From NCBI RefSeq assembly GCF_009908285.1, contig NZ_JAAARM010000004.1, forward strand, positions 1 to 64,000: a DNA stretch of 64,000 bases. The letters run 5' to 3'. This document shows positions 36,524 to 44,525 of the stretch, piece after piece. Under the pieces are notes generated by a model. That model saw nothing but the letters and a program-made list of their open reading frames with translations. It was not told the DNA's origin and did no database searches. How positions within the stretch are numbered: the first letter of the stretch is position 1; each line of letters opens with the position of its first letter. The position numbers and the translations under genes were made by a program. This stretch comes from Pseudomonas sp. Fl4BN1 (lineage in GTDB: Bacteria > Pseudomonadota > Gammaproteobacteria > Pseudomonadales > Pseudomonadaceae).

Positions 36524-37990
36524 TTAGGGCTTCGCCGGGGTTGTTTGTTCTGGCACCAGTTTGGGCTGGGGGGGTGGCTCACTGGTTGGTGGCTGCGGGC
36601 TTCCAGGGGCTGCCGCTGGAGTAGGGAGCAATGCAGGGGCTACCGGTATTGCCGCAGGTGGAGTGGTGTAAACGAAAGCGAAGACTGCAATACCCAGCGC
36701 TGCAGCGCCGAGCATCGTCAGACCTTGGCAACTGATCCTGTAAAAGAAGCTTTCGGCCTGTTCAATAGGATCGCCTACCATTTTTTTGTATTCGGATTCC
36801 GAAAGGAAGCGATACAACTTCGACTGCCAATCCCGGCGCAACTGCCGCTGAATGTTTATGAATTTACGACCCGACATCACGTTCAACGTCGTGTAGCCGA
36901 ATGCAACCGCCATCACGAGTGAAATGAGGTACGGGTTGATCTGCAGCGTTAGCCGCGCCGCAATCAATCCCATACCCACGGTCAGCGCTGTCGAGATCGC
37001 TGCAATCGCCTGGCGAGTCGCATCTGTCGCTTTAGAAGTTTCTTCAGTGACGGCCTTGCGAAGGTCTCCTAGGGATTTGAGGGTATCCTTGGTGATCTCC
37101 GAGACCGCCATCTGATAGGCGATCTTTCCGCAATCCAGCGCCGCAGCAAGGTTCTCTCTGAAGTACTGAAGTGCCTCTCCATCCGCCCTACCCGATCGAG
37201 CGATCTCAGCGGACAGCAGGATATGCTTCACTTCGGCTTCACGTGCATTGTCGAACACCCAAACTGCGGCATCCTGTACGACCTTGAAGTCATTCAGCGT
37301 GATCTGCACGGCGCAATTGACCGCTTCCGCGAGCGTGAGATTAAGCTTGGGCGGCCCTTTGAAACTGAGCTTGCTCCCGGTCACGTCGATCTCGTTCGCG
37401 AAACAACGGCTCAGGGCGTCAAAGGCCAGGGTCGCCCAAACAATGTGCAGCGGGTCAGCCTCATTGAGCTCATGGCCATCAGCGAGCAACCATTGGCGAA
37501 CGTCCTCGGGCACAGTGCGGACGTCAGCTGACTCTTTCACCAAAAGCCGGGGCGACTTCGTCGCTTGAGATTCGACGTAGGGCTCTTCTATACCCCAGTC
37601 GGAATACGCGCAAGCACGAGTATTGAAGGGCTTCAGCAGGCCCAGGACGTGCCATCGTGATGCGGAATGACCGTTGTCGAGGAAGGCTTTAAAGCCAGCC
37701 TCTGTTGCCACGTACAAGACCGCAGTCTGATCATGCTCCTCCGGAAGCGGTTTCACGAGCTCAGCGCGAAATGGCCCGAAAGCCTCATCCCCCTCCTCGA
37801 CCTCGGCTTCGCCACCAGCGCTGTCATACATGGTGATCGACCAGGCGGCAGCGGAGGCGGCTTGAGCGATTGACCGAGCAGCATCAGCAGGTAGGTCAGA
37901 CACAATGAGAGTGGCATTCCCCTCAGTGATCAACGCCTGACGCTTACGTGACAGATCGTTAAGTAGGTTGGCCAGGCTTTGGTGTGACAA
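36524..37990 (-). CDS. Membrane protein of unknown family, partner of the nucleoid-associated-like protein
   Basis: The start is TTG 37988-37990 with GGAGG six bases upstream; the gene overlaps its upstream neighbour by 32 bases. The 488-residue protein has a cytoplasmic N-terminal part (about 1-340) with no known domain. Two or three membrane helices follow (about 343-380, TVGMGLIAARL, YLISLVMAVAFGYTTLNV; about 430-450, MLGAAALGIAVFAFVY), then a proline-rich tail (APALLPTPAAAPGSPQPPTS). Unusual length of overlap and strong ribosome sites suggest fixed stoichiometry with the upstream protein. I do not recognise the family. A membrane effector role is speculation. Confidence 0.75.
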   Translation of the reverse strand: MSHQSLANLLNDLSRKRQALITEGNATLIVSDLPADAARSIAQAASAAAWSITMYDSAGGEAEVEEGDEAFGPFRAELVKPLPEEHDQTAVLYVATEAGFKAFLDNGHSASRWHVLGLLKPFNTRACAYSDWGIEEPYVESQATKSPRLLVKESADVRTVPEDVRQWLLADGHELNEADPLHIVWATLAFDALSRCFANEIDVTGSKLSFKGPPKLNLTLAEAVNCAVQITLNDFKVVQDAAVWVFDNAREAEVKHILLSAEIARSGRADGEALQYFRENLAAALDCGKIAYQMAVSEITKDTLKSLGDLRKAVTEETSKATDATRQAIAAISTALTVGMGLIAARLTLQINPYLISLVMAVAFGYTTLNVMSGRKFINIQRQLRRDWQSKLYRFLSESEYKKMVGDPIEQAESFFYRISCQGLTMLGAAALGIAVFAFVYTTPPAAIPVAPALLPTPAAAPGSPQPPTSEPPPQPKLVPEQTTPAKP

Positions 37991-39011
37991 CGCTGTCCTC
38001 CGTGACTCTGTCTGTATCCACGATGATTTGCACCTTGCCCCCTTCCAGCTCCACGACCTTTACGTTCGGGTTTTCAGACCTGTCGGGGAATAGGATGGTG
38101 ACGCCTTCGGTCGTAACGATCTTGCGCATGTATGGCTGCCGGAGGATCTTGCGATCAGGCTTGAAGCTGAGCTCATGCAGCTTGCTTTTTCTAACGCGCG
38201 TGCGAGTCTCTTTCTCAAGGCGACCAGCTATCTTGTCATCCTCTGGATGACCAGCAGCCAGCATCACCGCCTCCACGATCGCATCTTCATCGATCAGAGC
38301 CCGAGTCCCAAGGTTGGCTTGTGCTTTCTTCAGGGCCTTGGCCACATTTTTGCCAGGAAGGTGCTCGATACAGGCTTGAAGCGCCCCTTTGAGCACCTTA
38401 CGGGTAAGCTCGCTCAACTCAGTGTCAGATACATCCCTAGTCACCGACAGAAAGTCGGTGAAGTAATCTGCTAGGTCTACGCCATGCTTCGTACGATCAG
38501 TGGCCGAAACATTCTTATCAGCAACACCATTAACCACACGGACGAGCGCCGTCTTCTGGATAGCTTTCTTTTCGTCTACCAAGGCGTTCACGATTCGGCG
38601 CAGCTTATTGCCTGGAGCACCGTCGTTCTGCTCAAGAGCCAGCTTGTAGTCGTACTTGATCAGGCTATAGATCTTCACACTGGGGTCTTTGACCGACAGC
38701 TCAAACATCAACAAAACTCCGTCAGCGCTGCCGACGACATGCGCCCGGTTGAAGCTAGCAGCCAGGCTCTGAGCACCGATGACAAACGGCGTGGCCTCGG
38801 TTGCAATCGCTTCAATTTCATTCCGCGTAGTAGAGACAGCCTTGAACATGAACACTGGCGCAGCAGCCATATCCACAATTTTACCGATAAAGAATGCTTC
38901 CTCCTCCAGCGCGCGCTCCGGTAGTGCCTCGAAGTTCTTGGTACCCACCACATGCAGGATCATCCGAGTGATCTTGAGGGAATCTATTTCTTCGTCCGAA
39001 AAATAACTCAT
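37959..39011 (-). CDS. Nucleoid-associated protein-like (37-kDa, NdpA/YejK-related)
   Basis: The ATG at 39009-39011 has GGAG shortly upstream; the frame is open for 27 more codons without a site. The 350-residue protein resembles the 37-kDa nucleoid-associated family: LKITRMILHVVGTKNFEALP at the start, FNRAHVVGSADGVLLMFELS, IYSLIKYDYKLALEQ, and the diagnostic KHGVDLADYFTDFLSVTRDV. In YejK the equivalent domains bind DNA and are spermidine-nucleoid linked. Such proteins also occur with unknown partners in mobile islands. Here it opens an operon with a membrane protein (32-base overlap) and a decayed KAP NTPase. Confidence 0.8.
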   Translation of the reverse strand: MSYFSDEEIDSLKITRMILHVVGTKNFEALPERALEEEAFFIGKIVDMAAAPVFMFKAVSTTRNEIEAIATEATPFVIGAQSLAASFNRAHVVGSADGVLLMFELSVKDPSVKIYSLIKYDYKLALEQNDGAPGNKLRRIVNALVDEKKAIQKTALVRVVNGVADKNVSATDRTKHGVDLADYFTDFLSVTRDVSDTELSELTRKVLKGALQACIEHLPGKNVAKALKKAQANLGTRALIDEDAIVEAVMLAAGHPEDDKIAGRLEKETRTRVRKSKLHELSFKPDRKILRQPYMRKIVTTEGVTILFPDRSENPNVKVVELEGGKVQIIVDTDRVTEDSVVTPKPGQPT

Positions 39012-40032
39012 GCAATCTCCATGTCGTAGCTCCCTACTGCACGGTAGGAGGGGTGGCTCGCCTCGGTGGGTATAAAGGCGGCAATGACGCATCCGTTACA
39101 GCCTTGCAGAGGCCGATGCCATTCCCGTAATCGCGGGATCGGGCGTGATGCAGTGGTCGGAGCATATACGGAAAGACTGGCAAGCAGCCAGTACGTCGGC
39201 CACGGGTCAATGAGGATCGGATAACGAGGAAATGTACATGCGCAGGGCATCCTCGGCGCAAGGGAGCGCATCCGAGAGGTGCAACGGCACTGGAAGCCCG
39301 CTATCGATTAAAGCTCCTCGGTGTACTCGCGAACGAACATTTCGCTCATTATCAGAACACCCGTTTAATCGTGGTGGGTCAGATGAGCATAGCCAGAGCC
39401 CCCCCTATCAAAATTACTGCAAAGCTCTCCAGTAGAAGTAAGAGCACCAAAGCCTTGTGGGTTTTGACACCAAACAAGGGCTAGGCTAGAAAATATCAGC
39501 AAGCATGCAACCGACTGCATGCTTGTCTAGACAATGAAGGGTTCCCTGGGGCCGTGCTCATCGAACTGCCTTTCGACGAGCACTTCATGACCTTGAGATG
39601 GCCCGCCATTAATCTGAAAGGCTACGCCCGTTTCATCCGCGAACTGCTCCAGTGATCCGCATCGAAGCCATCTGGCGCGTCACCGAGGCATCCTGGTAGT
39701 TCAAGTACCTGAGACTGACGCCCGGTACTTCATGGAGACGCTTGATGGAGGGGTTCTCTTGAAACAGATCAGAGCCAACAGCGAGCCGCTTGCCCGCCAG
39801 GAGATCGAACAAATCGTGGAGCGCACCGTAGATGCCTTCCTGCGATCGCTCCGGCACTGAGATCCTGCAGGCCAGGCAGAAGATCGCTCCCTGCCTGCTG
39901 GACAAGCACCATGCCACGAGCGTTAAAACGACCATGTCGGATCTGATGGCCCCTCTAGGGACGGCGTGAGAGGGCTCCTCCTAGAGCCCCGCCCCCGCAT
40001 CTGCCAACTAAAACCAAAGGCCAAAGGTCAAC
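39012..40032. other. Long stretch without a supported gene
   Basis: About 1 kb upstream of the nucleoid-associated-like gene. I see no convincing coding frame. Plus-strand bases near 39530-39900 give broken scraps (GYARFIRELLQ, LARQEIEQIVERTVDAFLRS) that hint at a decayed helical protein such as a regulator, but no family can be named. A strong palindrome is at 39500-39525. Confidence 0.4.
39500..39525. repeat. Perfect 10-bp inverted repeat
   Basis: CAAGCATGCA-ACCGAC-TGCATGCTTG is a perfect inverted repeat with a 6-base spacer. It has no T-run on either side, so it is more like a binding site or cruciform than an intrinsic terminator. It lies about 490 bases ahead of the nucleoid-associated-like gene. 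Confidence 0.5.
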
Positions 40033-40263
40033 TCACCCCTTAGGCGGATGCGGATCATTGCCGTACGAATCCCGCTCCCTGATCTTGTTATCCCTTCCAT
40101 GAATCAGCACTTCGCTCTTTTGGTTCTGAGCGATCGCCCGCGCCGCATCGGCGGCTTCCTGTTGAGTCCGATGGTGAGATGTATCCTTGGAGTTGCCTTC
40201 GCCCCGGACTGCCCAGCCATCGTCGCGCTTCACCACGTGTTGGTTTTTGCCTTTGCCTGCCAT
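40033..40263 (-). CDS. DUF2188-domain protein
   Basis: The 76-residue protein reads KNQHVVKRDDGWAVRGEGNS, a linker, then AADAARAIAQNQKSEVLIHG and RDNKIRERDSYGNDPHPPKG. These are the full DUF2188 signature (HVVPxxxGWxV ... ARxxAxxxxAELxxHxxDGRIxxxxSYGxDPxPPKG). GAGG lies seven bases ahead of the ATG. The biochemical role of DUF2188 is not known; the domain is common as a small stand-alone protein on mobile DNA. It is a single gene, 120 bases downstream of the RES gene on the same strand. Confidence 0.85.
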   Translation of the reverse strand: MAGKGKNQHVVKRDDGWAVRGEGNSKDTSHHRTQQEAADAARAIAQNQKSEVLIHGRDNKIRERDSYGNDPHPPKG

Positions 40264-40381
40264 GAGACACCTCGCTCAATAAGGGGTATCTGAAAAGTTA
40301 GCAGCTCGATTAAAAAACACAACATGTAGCGCTTAATGACCCGAGAGACACACCACATAGGACAAAAACCAAAAAAATCGT

Positions 40382-41689
40382 TCAGAAATCCTCATCCACC
40401 AGCAGCCCTTCCCTGCTCACGGGCATTGGATGTGCGCCTTTCAGTGGCGACCGCTTTTTCTCTGGCAACTCCTGGTCATCAGTGTCGTACTTCACCTGCC
40501 GAATCCCGTGGTAGACGAGGCTGTCACTGACATACTCGATGCAAGGCCCATCGGACTCCTTGGGGCCTCTGAGCATATAGCCGTTCTGAATCCTTCCAAT
40601 CAAAGCGGTGGCAGCGCAGGCAACGTGCGAGAACAAGACGATATTGCTACCGTCGCTCTCCTGCACCGACTTGAAGATCACGCCGTCAATTCGGGGCTTG
40701 CAGTGGGTCGCCAGGTACTCAGCGATGACTTGAGTGGTCAGATAGTCGCGCTCTGCTCCAGGGAGCACCGGCACCGTGATCGCGTCATGCAGGTACCTCA
40801 GGAAATCCCGTCGCCCCACCTTTGAATGGTATTTGGAGTCAAAGAAGCTAGGCATGGGCCCGAGGTCTGCTTTTTCGAAGCGTCCGAAATCCAACACCTT
40901 GACCTCCCTGACCAATCTGAACTCGCCACTCACGACGGTGCCGCCGACTGGGGGACGGAGCTCAGCGACGCAGGTTTTGCGCTCGAAGGCTCCGTAGAAA
41001 GCCGGAACACCTGCGGGGTTCATCCTGCCCTCCCCAGCCCGCTCCTTCGGAGGAGCCCCAAGATTACGCGCAGGATTGGCTGTGATCTCAGAGACGCTTT
41101 CGGAGCTCATGCAGGTTCGAGCGCGGTAGATCGATGGCGAACCTTCAGGTGTGAGCAATCGCACCACAGCATGCTCATCAGATGAGGCTGAGTACTTGTC
41201 CAAATCTTTGAAGATCCAGTCCAGGAACGCCTTGGCGCTGTCGTTGAAGAAGCGGATTCCATGCTTCATGCCTTCCTGGAACTCGCACCATTGGTGGCCG
41301 ATGTCATCCAAGCTGAAACGTTGCCTAGTATACTGAATGTCGTCACTGTATGACGTCAGGCGCCGGCACACTGCATCCACGATCGGCTCGATGTTGTCGC
41401 AGCCGAAGATTTCGCTGACCCAAATTTCGATGCTCTCGCCTTCTTGGTGGTCAATCCGACCACCGTTCCAACGCCAAACGTGATCACCTTCTGTGATGTA
41501 AGCACCAAGGATTTCCGTGACACGAGAGACGATCTCAGCGAGTGGCACGCACTTGCGTTTCGAGTCGCAAAGGCTGCACTGCGAGGAAGCCCCACTGCGC
41601 TGAATCTGCCGCCCTAGGAAGGGGTCGTGCACGCACTGATAACACACCATCTTGATAGCCTTGCCGTCCTTCACACTTTCCTTTCGCAT
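40382..41689 (-). CDS. RES-domain protein with an N-terminal zinc-finger/HEPN-type extension (toxin candidate)
   Basis: The 435-residue protein begins with two Cys pairs (CYQCVHDPF ... CSLCDSKRKC), followed by a helical region (about 40-180) as in the HEPN/RES N-terminal family. The RES domain is about 185-380: IYRARTCMSSES with the family Arg, NPAGVPAFYGAFERKTCVAE with the Tyr and Glu region, and VIAEYLATHCKPRIDGVIFK towards the end. RES toxins remove or transfer ADP-ribose from NAD+. The usual partner is a ParS/MbcA/Xre antitoxin, and one is divergently encoded at 41899. The divergent order and N-terminal extension differ from classical tandem RES-Xre loci. Confidence 0.85.
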   Translation of the reverse strand: MRKESVKDGKAIKMVCYQCVHDPFLGRQIQRSGASSQCSLCDSKRKCVPLAEIVSRVTEILGAYITEGDHVWRWNGGRIDHQEGESIEIWVSEIFGCDNIEPIVDAVCRRLTSYSDDIQYTRQRFSLDDIGHQWCEFQEGMKHGIRFFNDSAKAFLDWIFKDLDKYSASSDEHAVVRLLTPEGSPSIYRARTCMSSESVSEITANPARNLGAPPKERAGEGRMNPAGVPAFYGAFERKTCVAELRPPVGGTVVSGEFRLVREVKVLDFGRFEKADLGPMPSFFDSKYHSKVGRRDFLRYLHDAITVPVLPGAERDYLTTQVIAEYLATHCKPRIDGVIFKSVQESDGSNIVLFSHVACAATALIGRIQNGYMLRGPKESDGPCIEYVSDSLVYHGIRQVKYDTDDQELPEKKRSPLKGAHPMPVSREGLLVDEDF

Positions 41690-41747
41690 GGTGCTGGCAG
41701 TACCTGAGCCTGTTCAAAAAGACGGGCATAATGGCTGAAGTACCTCG

Positions 41748-41765
41748 ATTGGAATACCATCCAAT
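41748..41765. promoter_or_regulatory. Inverted repeat between divergent RES and ParS-type genes
   Basis: ATTGGA-ATACCA-TCCAAT is a perfect 6-bp inverted repeat with a 6-bp spacer in the shared upstream region of the RES gene (starts 41689, leftward) and the antitoxin candidate (starts 41899, rightward). It is a plausible operator, but neither protein has an obvious helix-turn-helix. Confidence 0.4.
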
Positions 41766-41898
41766 ATGGCTCAAGGCCCAAATTGCTCAGGAATAACCGC
41801 TGCCCTCCACAGCGGACAGGGTGCCCTCTAATGCGCTGTCAGATACCCGATCCGGACGCTGCCATATCCCGGATACTGAGCCCACTCAAGGAATCGAC

Positions 41899-42255
41899 AT
41901 GCTGATCGAGTTCGACCTGAACCATAATGACGCGCAAGCGCTGTTGCACCACTGCACTGAGCACCAGCCAAGCTCTGAGGATTTTCGAGAAGATGCTCGC
42001 CTGAGGGAGGCTCTGGAAACGCTCGCAGAGGCGATCAATGACGCGATGAGTCCAAGTGAGGAAAGCCCCAAGTCGTCGGAAACGATTGACCCACGGGTGC
42101 TTGATGCAGCCATGGCTATCTTCGGCGACAAGAAAAGTGCGGTGGACTGGCTATCGAAACCCCAACGAGCGTTGGGCGCGAAACGCCCGAGGGATGTCTC
42201 CATCGAGCACGCCCTGACGCTACTTGCGCGTATTGAGCATGGGTTTGGTGCCTGA
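41899..42255 (+). CDS. ParS/MbcA/Xre-type antitoxin candidate (DUF2384 toxin-binding domain)
   Basis: The ATG at 41899 has AGGA eight bases upstream; the frame is open from 41821. Of ~118 residues, the first half is acidic and helical (EDARLREALETLAEAINDAM). The second half is a DUF2384 domain: VLDAAMAIFGDKKSAVDWLS, KPQRALGAKRPRDV, ALTLLARIEHGFGA. This domain blocks RES toxin active sites in MbcTA and ParST. The classical N-terminal HTH is absent. It is divergent from a RES gene and 66 bases upstream of the viroplasmin-GIY-YIG gene, with which it may be co-transcribed. Confidence 0.8.
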   Translation: MLIEFDLNHNDAQALLHHCTEHQPSSEDFREDARLREALETLAEAINDAMSPSEESPKSSETIDPRVLDAAMAIFGDKKSAVDWLSKPQRALGAKRPRDVSIEHALTLLARIEHGFGA

Positions 42256-42321
42256 AAAGCCTTACGAGGTTTGCAGATCCAACCCGCAGGCCGATTAAGT
42301 CATTCATGGAGGTTGCACAGT

Positions 42322-43215
42322 ATGGCCAAGAAACCGAAGTTCTATGCTGTCGTCCATGGACGGAAACCCGGGATTTTCAATAGCTGGGAAGGTGGGGCCC
42401 GCTTGTCCATTGACCGCTTTCCGGAAGCGAAACACCAGTCGTTCGCCACGCTGGAGCTCGCTGAGGAGTGGTACCGCCAGAACACCCCCACGCCAGGCTC
42501 GAACCACTCACCGGTTCTCCACTTCAGCACGCAAGCGCCCGCTCAACAGCCAACGGCTACCCCTCAACAGCCGACCCTGGACGGCGTGGTTGCCAAGGAC
42601 TATGTCGTCTATCTGATCATTGATCCCGTGACGGAGGAGCCCTTCTACGTAGGGCAGACAGGCGACTTCGAAGGCCGGCAGCGAGGCCATCTTGGGAAAG
42701 CCAACCACGACTGCAAGCGCGCGGCAGCCAAGATCGCCCAGATACTCGATGACGGGATGACTCCAGCGTTCAAAGTCGTGGAAACCTGCGAGTCTAAAGA
42801 AGCCTCATTGGAGGCCGAGACACGCTGGATCGAGCACTGTACCGCCAGGGGTATCACGGTTTGGAACCGCACGAGGGAGCATCGCCAAATCCAGGCATTA
42901 CGCATGAAGCCCAAAATCGAGTTTGATCGAATCATCGGGGACGGCCCCCTCACCCTCGGCCCCTATCCATACGACTCCAGGTTTGAGCTGAAGAGCAAGC
43001 TCAATGCCTTCCTGGTCAAGTCTACCCAAGGTGCGATACAGCTGCACATGGCCACCGAGAAGCTCAGGTTGATCTGGAAACTGACCCGCCAGGCAGGGGA
43101 AGTGAGCGAATTTCGCATCGTCAAGAACGCATCCAAGCATCAGATCGAAGCAGTCCTCGTGTCCGGATCAACCGTGAACTTTGACTACGGCGCCGCGATC
43201 GACCGCCTCCCCTAA
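42322..43215 (+). CDS. Viroplasmin (Cauli_VI)-GIY-YIG fusion protein
   Basis: The ATG at 42322 has GGAGG nine bases upstream. The 297-residue protein starts with a viroplasmin/RNase H1-N-terminal-like module: KFYAVVHGRKPGIFNSWEGG ... RFPEAKHQSFATLELAEEWY (about 4-55). This fold binds RNA-DNA hybrids or dsRNA in RNase HI. A Pro/Gln linker leads to a GIY-YIG domain (about 92-180): YVVYLIIDPVTEEPFYVGQT, FEGRQRGHL, and a late Glu in SLEAETRWIEHC. The C-terminal ~110 residues are unassigned. The combination suggests a nuclease guided to hybrid or structured nucleic acid. It follows the ParS-type gene. Confidence 0.8.
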   Translation: MAKKPKFYAVVHGRKPGIFNSWEGGARLSIDRFPEAKHQSFATLELAEEWYRQNTPTPGSNHSPVLHFSTQAPAQQPTATPQQPTLDGVVAKDYVVYLIIDPVTEEPFYVGQTGDFEGRQRGHLGKANHDCKRAAAKIAQILDDGMTPAFKVVETCESKEASLEAETRWIEHCTARGITVWNRTREHRQIQALRMKPKIEFDRIIGDGPLTLGPYPYDSRFELKSKLNAFLVKSTQGAIQLHMATEKLRLIWKLTRQAGEVSEFRIVKNASKHQIEAVLVSGSTVNFDYGAAIDRLP

Positions 43216-43481
43216 CCCAGAACAGTTTCCGCCGTTGAACGCCCCTATACGATGACTTCCATCAGGGCAGCCAACAAATCCGCCTCATAGGCAAGCCTGT
43301 CCAGCTGGCAAGCTACAGTGTTGATCAGCACCAGGAGCGATACTACCGTACTGACCACGGTCTTCCTGGATCGAGCGGTCGGCATGTAAAGCCTTTGCGC
43401 CTCAGGTGTTTCTCCCCTTCTTTCGCACGCACTTCGACAATTGCCAGCGGGCAGCCGACACCGTGACATTGGAGAATTGCC

Positions 43482-44156
43482 ATGCGCGTTCCGGTCTATC
43501 CCGAAGATCTGCTGCCCCAAGCCGCCTTCAAAAAACTCGCCAAAAGCATCCAGAAACTATGGCTAGGCCATTCACCCGTCCAGCTCTCTCTTGCCCAAGA
43601 GACCCTGTCCAGGGGGCTAGGGTATGCCAATCACCACGACCTCATTAAAGAGTCCGTCATCTGGCCTCGGGATGCAGAAACACCTGCCCTGAACGCCGTG
43701 CACACCCAGATCGCGGCTGCGACTTCTTCGGTACTGGCCTTGTCCAACGACACCTCAGTACCGCGCAGCGTGCTTCACCCTTTTGTCGAGACGCTCCCGT
43801 TGAAAGCGCTCAGCACGTTCAAGGGGGATGCCTCACGAGGCGTGGAAGTGACCAAGAGCCCAATGCCTGATTTCAACCAGACTGAAATCTGTCCTGTAAA
43901 CACCACCGCACCAGAGTCCGAAGTCCCGTGCTACACGTGTCCACCAATAACGCACAAGCCATCGCGACTCCACGCCATTCCGTTGGGACTGGATGTCTTC
44001 ACTCACAGTGATGCAATCAAGCAGACCGTCGAAAACTCAGGAAGCCTTCGCGACCGGAGCCTCTTTACACTGCTGGAGAGTGGGTTTCGGGGGCGCGTCA
44101 TCCTTGGTGCCAAGGTTTCCCAGGTTGTCAGCTTCGAAACCTACATACTGAACTGA
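43482..44156 (+). CDS. Hypothetical protein with a conserved N-terminal motif
   Basis: GGAG sits seven bases before the ATG. The 224-residue protein has an N-terminal segment LLPQAAFKKLAKSIQKLWLG ... LSLAQETLSRGLGYANHHDL. This pattern recurs at the start of assorted proteins of unknown role in pseudomonads (sometimes labelled glyoxalase-related). The remainder has no known domain. The end (SLFTLLESGFRGRVILGAKV) is beta-rich. It is a single plus-strand gene overlapping the 3' end of the opposing gene by 16 bases. Confidence 0.6.
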   Translation: MRVPVYPEDLLPQAAFKKLAKSIQKLWLGHSPVQLSLAQETLSRGLGYANHHDLIKESVIWPRDAETPALNAVHTQIAAATSSVLALSNDTSVPRSVLHPFVETLPLKALSTFKGDASRGVEVTKSPMPDFNQTEICPVNTTAPESEVPCYTCPPITHKPSRLHAIPLGLDVFTHSDAIKQTVENSGSLRDRSLFTLLESGFRGRVILGAKVSQVVSFETYILN

Positions 44157-44452
44157 TTCTGAATCATTTGCTGGCGCCAATCGCGATAGAATTTTTCATA
44201 TTTCTGACCGGAGTCTTTTATATAGAATTCAAACCCTTTTTTATCTGTGCTACTTCTTAGCTGTTCAAGGGCGTTATAATCCTGCATTAGGAGTTTAGTT
44301 GTTGCTTGGGCCGTCACCTGCGCTCCATCTAAAAACCGAGTTCTTTCTGCTGCATCATTTTGATATTTTTGCAGAACCGCTGTGCCCAGCAGCGTCAATC
44401 CTGTGGTGATCACCGCGCCGGTGATCGTTTGGAGCAATGCATTATCTTTCAT
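44141..44452 (-). CDS. Small membrane-anchored hypothetical protein
   Basis: From ATG 44450-44452 the protein has about 103 residues: an N-terminal membrane helix (LLQTITGAVITTGLTLLGTA) and a soluble helical domain (YQNDAAERTRFLDGAQVTAQ). The frame is open for 37 more codons upstream, but these lack protein character. It is unrecognised. It follows the E1-JAB relic by 74 bases in the same direction and may be a surviving member of that operon. Confidence 0.5.
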   Translation of the reverse strand: MKDNALLQTITGAVITTGLTLLGTAVLQKYQNDAAERTRFLDGAQVTAQATTKLLMQDYNALEQLRSSTDKKGFEFYIKDSGQKYEKFYRDWRQQMIQNQFSM

Positions 44453-44525
44453 AAACCCTGCAGACAAGTCCCAATTATGCGAAACCCATACTATTTCTAA
44501 ACTGAACGATCTCCACGCAACTGAC

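Noticed and set aside
36524..39011. Assigning the nucleoid-associated-like operon to a named defence system
   Set aside because: I could not match the membrane protein to any named system component, so only a hypothesis is given.
39633..39935. A 100-codon minus-strand frame
   Set aside because: Composition is not protein-like, and the plus strand of the same bases gives more believable but broken helical scraps.
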